From contig KB912001.1 of NCBI GenBank assembly GCA_000383715.1, positions 1-64,000 of the forward strand: a stretch of DNA of 64,000 bases, written 5' to 3'. How positions within the stretch are numbered: the first letter of the stretch is position 1; each line of letters opens with the position of its first letter. The DNA is from Verrucomicrobia bacterium SCGC AAA164-E04 (GTDB lineage: Bacteria > Verrucomicrobiota > Verrucomicrobiia > Limisphaerales > AAA164-E04). This document shows positions 59,870 through 64,000 of this stretch, piece by piece. The notes beneath the pieces were generated by a model that was not told where the DNA came from, ran no database searches, and saw only the letters and a program-made list of their open reading frames with translations. The position numbers and the translations under genes are program-made.

Positions 59870-60665
59870 CCTACTTTCTTTGAGCGTTAATCATCTGTAA
59901 TTTGGACAGCATGTGGGGTTTTAAACTTAGATTGAGGTTACGAAACATCGCCTGAATGACATGGCTCAGATCAATGACCTAAAATCTCGACAAACCTTGT
60001 CTCAATCCTCCGTGTGTCATCATGAGGCACTGCCCGTTTCCAATATTTTCTCAACATGGGTAAAGCAGCTTAACGGGGGCCAGAATCATACGAACCATGT
60101 CGTAGTTCGTACGACACCGTGCCCATCGCAGGAGAAAAACCTCTGGAATTGGATTCGTGGGGCACTGAGGAAAGCAGGCGTGAGGTTAGCTCTCGAAGGC
60201 TATGAAAGAAATGCCTCCATGTTTCATCGGGCAAAACTTCAATGCGATGGAGCCATTGGATGACACCGGCCCGCTCTCACTTGATCCAGTTGAACAATGA
60301 AAAATCGCGACGCATCAAATGCGAACGATGCAACACTCGAGACCCACGACTTCCAGGCGTTCTAGTAATCAAAGAAACATCCAAATCATATCAGCGGAGT
60401 AAAATCCAGAAACTCAATCTGTTCGGATGCTGATTGCCGAATTTAAAATTCTGAAAAACTTTACGTTTTTTGCATCTTGAATCTGACGAGGGCAAAAGAA
60501 GAGAACCATTACGTTTTCTTTGGGTGATTATTGAAAGCAAAGGCTCTGGTTATTAGAAAATTTCATGGAGTAAATGTGAAGCTCTCGATGCCTTGGGCAG
60601 AAAATTTTAAAATGCCTTGAGGCTAAACCTTGAAAATATATGTGCGAAAGCTCAGGTTCAAACAT

Positions 60666-60986
60666 ATGCATTCAATCAAAGCAATCAAATGGCTGCGTAA
60701 TACCGGAATTGCAGAAGGAGTCTCCAGTTTACTTCTATTTTTCGTGGCCATGCCTTTGAAATACCTTGCGGATAAACCTGAGGCTGTAAGCGTCGTCGGA
60801 ATGATCCATGGGCTCCTTTTTGTCCTCTATGTCATCGCCCTTGCGCGCGCCGCCTTTGTCTTGAAACGCCCATGGGGTTGGTCTGCCAAAATTTTTACTG
60901 CGGCCATCATCCCATTCGGACCTTTTATCGTGGAGCCAGGCCTTCGCCGTGAACAAGAAGCACTGGCCAGGGGTTTATCAAAATAA
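60666..60986 (+). CDS. DUF3817 domain-containing membrane protein
   Basis: IKWLRNTGIAEGVSSLLLFFVAMPLKYLADKPEAVSVVGMIHGLLFVLYVIALA...IIPFGPFIVEPGLRRE. Confidence 0.92.
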   Translation: MHSIKAIKWLRNTGIAEGVSSLLLFFVAMPLKYLADKPEAVSVVGMIHGLLFVLYVIALARAAFVLKRPWGWSAKIFTAAIIPFGPFIVEPGLRREQEALARGLSK

Positions 60987-61130
60987 ATTGCGAGGAAATG
61001 TAAAAGCAGAGCATTGAGTGCTCCTTTTTTTAAGCCTTGCGCTTCCTCATCGCCCCTCAGTAACCGCCAATCTTGGCGGGAGCTTTGAGTATGTGAGATC
61101 ATGAGGCTCACGTTAATTACAAATGAAAGC

Positions 61131-61511
61131 CTATGCCTTGGCAGTTCGATCGTCTGATTCAGGGGCGGTACAAGTCAAGTTGGCAAAGTAGTCCGGATGC
61201 TCGACCACTCGCCCCGTACTTCTCAACCGGTAAATTCCGGGTTCGGCCGGTTCAAGTAGATCGGGAAAAGGTGGCAAGCTGCATATTTCTTCAGTGTCAT
61301 AAAGATCAACCTGAATGCCCTTAAGATTTGAATACGTCCGGATCACTCCAGCCCATTGTTGTGTATGAACAATCTCATCCCGTGCATTCTCAAAGGTCAC
61401 TCCCACCAAAACCACCTTACCGATGTATTGCTGGGCATTTGATTCATCCAATGTCGGGAGGTCGTCGGCTTGCTGCCAATCAGAGCCAAAATTAGGTGGT
61501 TTCGCATTCAT
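61131..61511 (-). CDS. Hypothetical protein
   Basis: 126-aa acidic ORF (IGKVVLVGVTFENARDEIVHTQQWAGVI...GIYRLRSTGRVVEHPDYF) with a compositionally normal sequence. Confidence 0.6.
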   Translation of the reverse strand: MNAKPPNFGSDWQQADDLPTLDESNAQQYIGKVVLVGVTFENARDEIVHTQQWAGVIRTYSNLKGIQVDLYDTEEICSLPPFPDLLEPAEPGIYRLRSTGRVVEHPDYFANLTCTAPESDDRTAKA

Positions 61512-62172
61512 GATGGGTCACTGTAACAGTCATGACAATGTGGAAGCACGTCAAATGATTTCAAGGCAAGCAAAACGTTTCCATAACTTTCAGCCAAAAA
61601 GTGGGGCGGGTCGAACCTCGTTCCACCACCATGAAACGATGCAAGCGGTGGACTTCCGACGCCCCTGCCCCCCTCAAAAGCCATTCCTGACCAAAGTGAA
61701 CAGAAACCAACGAGTCTTTTGATGATCGAGCGCCCATCGTTTTGGAATGGGATTCGCAGCTCAGTCAAAGCAATGATTCCGGATTTCCCGTTTGATACCC
61801 CGATAGGTATGAGGAATTTTAACTGCGATTCGAAAGTCCTATTTTTATCTCGCCTGGTGGCATTTATCTCTGACTCAATGCATGCAGAAAGAGATGCGCA
61901 TGGATGCATGCATACTCGCATGACAATTACCCCCGAAGCAGGTCAGCTAAAACAAAGGGTCGGAGCGATCAATGGAACGAGTATGAAGACGACGAGGGAG
62001 ATGCGCATCAATCCATGTACTGATTTATAAGTTGCTCCCCTTTCAGGATGCCAAAAACCACTCACCTTCATTACATCCGTCTTGAATTTTGTTTATCCGC
62101 AAATTGTTGACACCTTCAATATTCCTGCATTTTTTTCATTGGCAAAGTAATGATAGTAATCATCTTTGAGTC

Positions 62173-62991
62173 ATGAGAAATGCTGGCATTTATTCGCTGG
62201 GAGGACTGATTTTCGGATCAGGTATGGCAATATTCGTTTCCCTCATGAATGGAGCATGGGACAATGCCATCGGTATGAGTTGCCTCATGTTTCCGATTGG
62301 CTTTTTACTCACCTTTCTGGCCACGAAGATCATCCGTCTCGGAAAATTCATCACTGGTGGCAATTCTGTTTTGGGTGGGTTGGCAGGAGGAAGTGCCATA
62401 ACAGGAATTATCTCAATGATTATTTTTCTACGGGCAATTGGATTGGGGGAAAGCGCGAAAACCTACGACAGCACTCGTGATCGTCATGGACCCAATGCCT
62501 CAGACGACTTGGTTGAATTCCTTGATATCCGCAAATTTGAGCTTGGGGCAACCTGCATCATCGTCATGATCCTTTCCCTGACCATGGTTATCATGACGAT
62601 GATTTACCGTCATCGCTTCGCTCCAACCATTCACGAAGTGGCAGAAAGCGGAAACATGCAATCACTTCAGCATTTTCTGAACTCAGAAACTAGGGACATT
62701 CATGAAAAAAATTCCGATTCCCAGACTCCGCTGCACGTGGCATCGTCAAAGGAGATCGCTGAAACACTGATCGCTCGAGGTGCGGATGCCAATGCCAGGG
62801 ACAAGAACGGAAAAACGCCTCTGCACGCGGCCGCTTTCGAGGGCAGAAAGGAAATCGTTGAATCACTCATCCCACACTGCACGGATATCGATGCAGAGGA
62901 TAATCATGGAAAGACTCCACTTTACTGGGCGGTTTTGAAATGCCACGAGGAAGTCGCAGACCTGCTGCGCAAACAAGGCGCAGTTGAATAA
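62173..62991 (+). CDS. Membrane protein with C-terminal ankyrin repeats
   Basis: 3-4 TM segments then DSQTPLHVASSKEIAETLIARGADANARDKNGKTPLHAAAFEGRKEIVESLI. Confidence 0.88.
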   Translation: MRNAGIYSLGGLIFGSGMAIFVSLMNGAWDNAIGMSCLMFPIGFLLTFLATKIIRLGKFITGGNSVLGGLAGGSAITGIISMIIFLRAIGLGESAKTYDSTRDRHGPNASDDLVEFLDIRKFELGATCIIVMILSLTMVIMTMIYRHRFAPTIHEVAESGNMQSLQHFLNSETRDIHEKNSDSQTPLHVASSKEIAETLIARGADANARDKNGKTPLHAAAFEGRKEIVESLIPHCTDIDAEDNHGKTPLYWAVLKCHEEVADLLRKQGAVE

Positions 62992-63149
62992 ATCAGGTAA
63001 AATCACCATTGCACTTTGAATGCACGAACGCAGATCATGACAATAGCATTGTTTAGAAATAGCCGGCGCATGCTGAACAGAATTCAGTCATCCTTTGAAA
63101 CAGAAACCCCTTGCTTATTGATAATATCATAGTGAGAACGTGGACCCTC

Positions 63150-64000
63150 ATGTCGCAAACATTAAAGCCTATCCTGTTCAGTGTCTTGATCGCGACCGTG
63201 TGCTTGACATACGCCGCAAAAGCAAGTCCGGTCGAGCATCCCAACGTAATCTTTATCATTTGCGATGATTTGAACGACTATGTCGAAGGGTTCGGCGGTC
63301 ACCCTCAAACGAAGACACCCAACATGGCGCGACTGGCCGAACAAGGTGTCAGGTTCACACAGGCACATTGCAATGCACCCATCTGTGGCCCTTCTCGGGC
63401 AAGTTTGTTTACGGGTATTTACCCTCACAACTCCGGCTGTTACGGCTTTACCAAGTGGGATACGTACGAGGTATTGAAGCATTCAAGGACCTTGCAGGAG
63501 CACTTTGAGGCAAACGGATACTTTACCCTTGGCACAGGCAAACTGATGCACCATCGAGTTGTTCAGAGGGGATGGCAACAGTATGGGCACCCAGCTGACT
63601 ATGGACCCTTTGTAGTTGCAGGCGACGGGAAAGCGGCTCACCCGGACGTGCCGGCACCCTATCGCAACATCGGGGCGGTCGACGGTTCCTTTGGTCCATT
63701 CGTCAATCTTGATGACCGCAAGACGGAAAGTGGACTTCCAATGAGCTGGCTCAACGGTGGCTGGGGAGCTCGAGCCAAAGCACTCCGAGTCGATTCTGCA
63801 GATGATCGTGACCAGACACCGGATGAACTGAATGGTGACTGGGCGGTGGAGCAACTCCGTACGTTGGCAAAAAACGCCCATGGCAAACCATTCTTCATGG
63901 GCATCGGTTTCATTCGCCCGCACACGCCCTTGATTGTGCCAGCACGTTTCTTTGACATGTTTCCACTGGACTCTATCAAGCTCCCCACGATCAGACCTCA
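63150..64000 (+). CDS. Secreted sulfatase, iduronate-2-sulfatase-like (partial, runs off right edge)
   Basis: MSQTLKPILFSVLIATVCLTYAAKASPVEHPNVIFIICDDLNDYVEGFGGHPQTKTPNMARLAEQGVRFTQAHCNAPICGPSRASLFTGIYP. Confidence 0.93.
   Translation, partial: MSQTLKPILFSVLIATVCLTYAAKASPVEHPNVIFIICDDLNDYVEGFGGHPQTKTPNMARLAEQGVRFTQAHCNAPICGPSRASLFTGIYPHNSGCYGFTKWDTYEVLKHSRTLQEHFEANGYFTLGTGKLMHHRVVQRGWQQYGHPADYGPFVVAGDGKAAHPDVPAPYRNIGAVDGSFGPFVNLDDRKTESGLPMSWLNGGWGARAKALRVDSADDRDQTPDELNGDWAVEQLRTLAKNAHGKPFFMGIGFIRPHTPLIVPARFFDMFPLDSIKLPTIRP

Noticed and set aside
59961-60433. Small plus-strand ORFs in the long gap before the DUF3817 gene
   Set aside because: No start context or family resemblance; probably chance ORFs.
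61840-62020. Repeated words (gatgcgcat, atgcatgc) near 61.9 kb as a possible repeat array
   Set aside because: Short, irregular and without constant spacing; consistent with chance.
1-64000. CRISPR arrays, rRNA/tRNA genes, transposases, prophage or defence systems
   Set aside because: No regularly spaced repeats, no rRNA signature and no transposase, integrase, phage or Cas-like protein in the ORF track. A rigorous tRNA search would need tRNAscan-SE.

Overview
The gene content looks like a Verrucomicrobiota/Planctomycetota-type (PVC) bacterium: secreted sulfatases, PSCyt1/PSCyt2/PSD1, DUF1501, DUF1592 and DUF1552 proteins, ThuA, and a TonB/DUF3450 iron-uptake locus. About 40 confident protein-coding genes are visible, and I could not support any rRNA, tRNA, CRISPR array or transposase. 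Main conserved genes are htpG, mfd, a cyclophilin PPIase, an MFS transporter and an ECF sigma factor. The main transport locus is a TonB system (DUF3450, two ExbB/TolQ, ExbD, TonB, TPR) next to a FecA-like receptor with matching Fur-like palindromes. There are also an 8-haem cytochrome c, a trypsin-like protease with a long C-terminal region, and an SSS/enolase/DHDPS catabolic operon followed by DUF1592/DUF1552/di-haem genes. The strongest anomaly is structural. The first 95 bp are an exact inverted copy of 11636-11730. The minus strand at 200->1 encodes what looks like the missing N-terminus of Mfd, whose body lies at 11645-15121 on the plus strand. The break is bridged by a 70-bp exact copy of 4700-4769 (at 11570-11639), and the neighbouring sulfatase is 5'-truncated at the same junction. 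This is either a double template-switch rearrangement/inversion or a library/assembly chimera. Other leads are two ORFs interrupted by single in-frame stops, a relic of a DUF3817 paralogue, and unexplained intergenic hairpins. I found no convincing new defence or mobile system.
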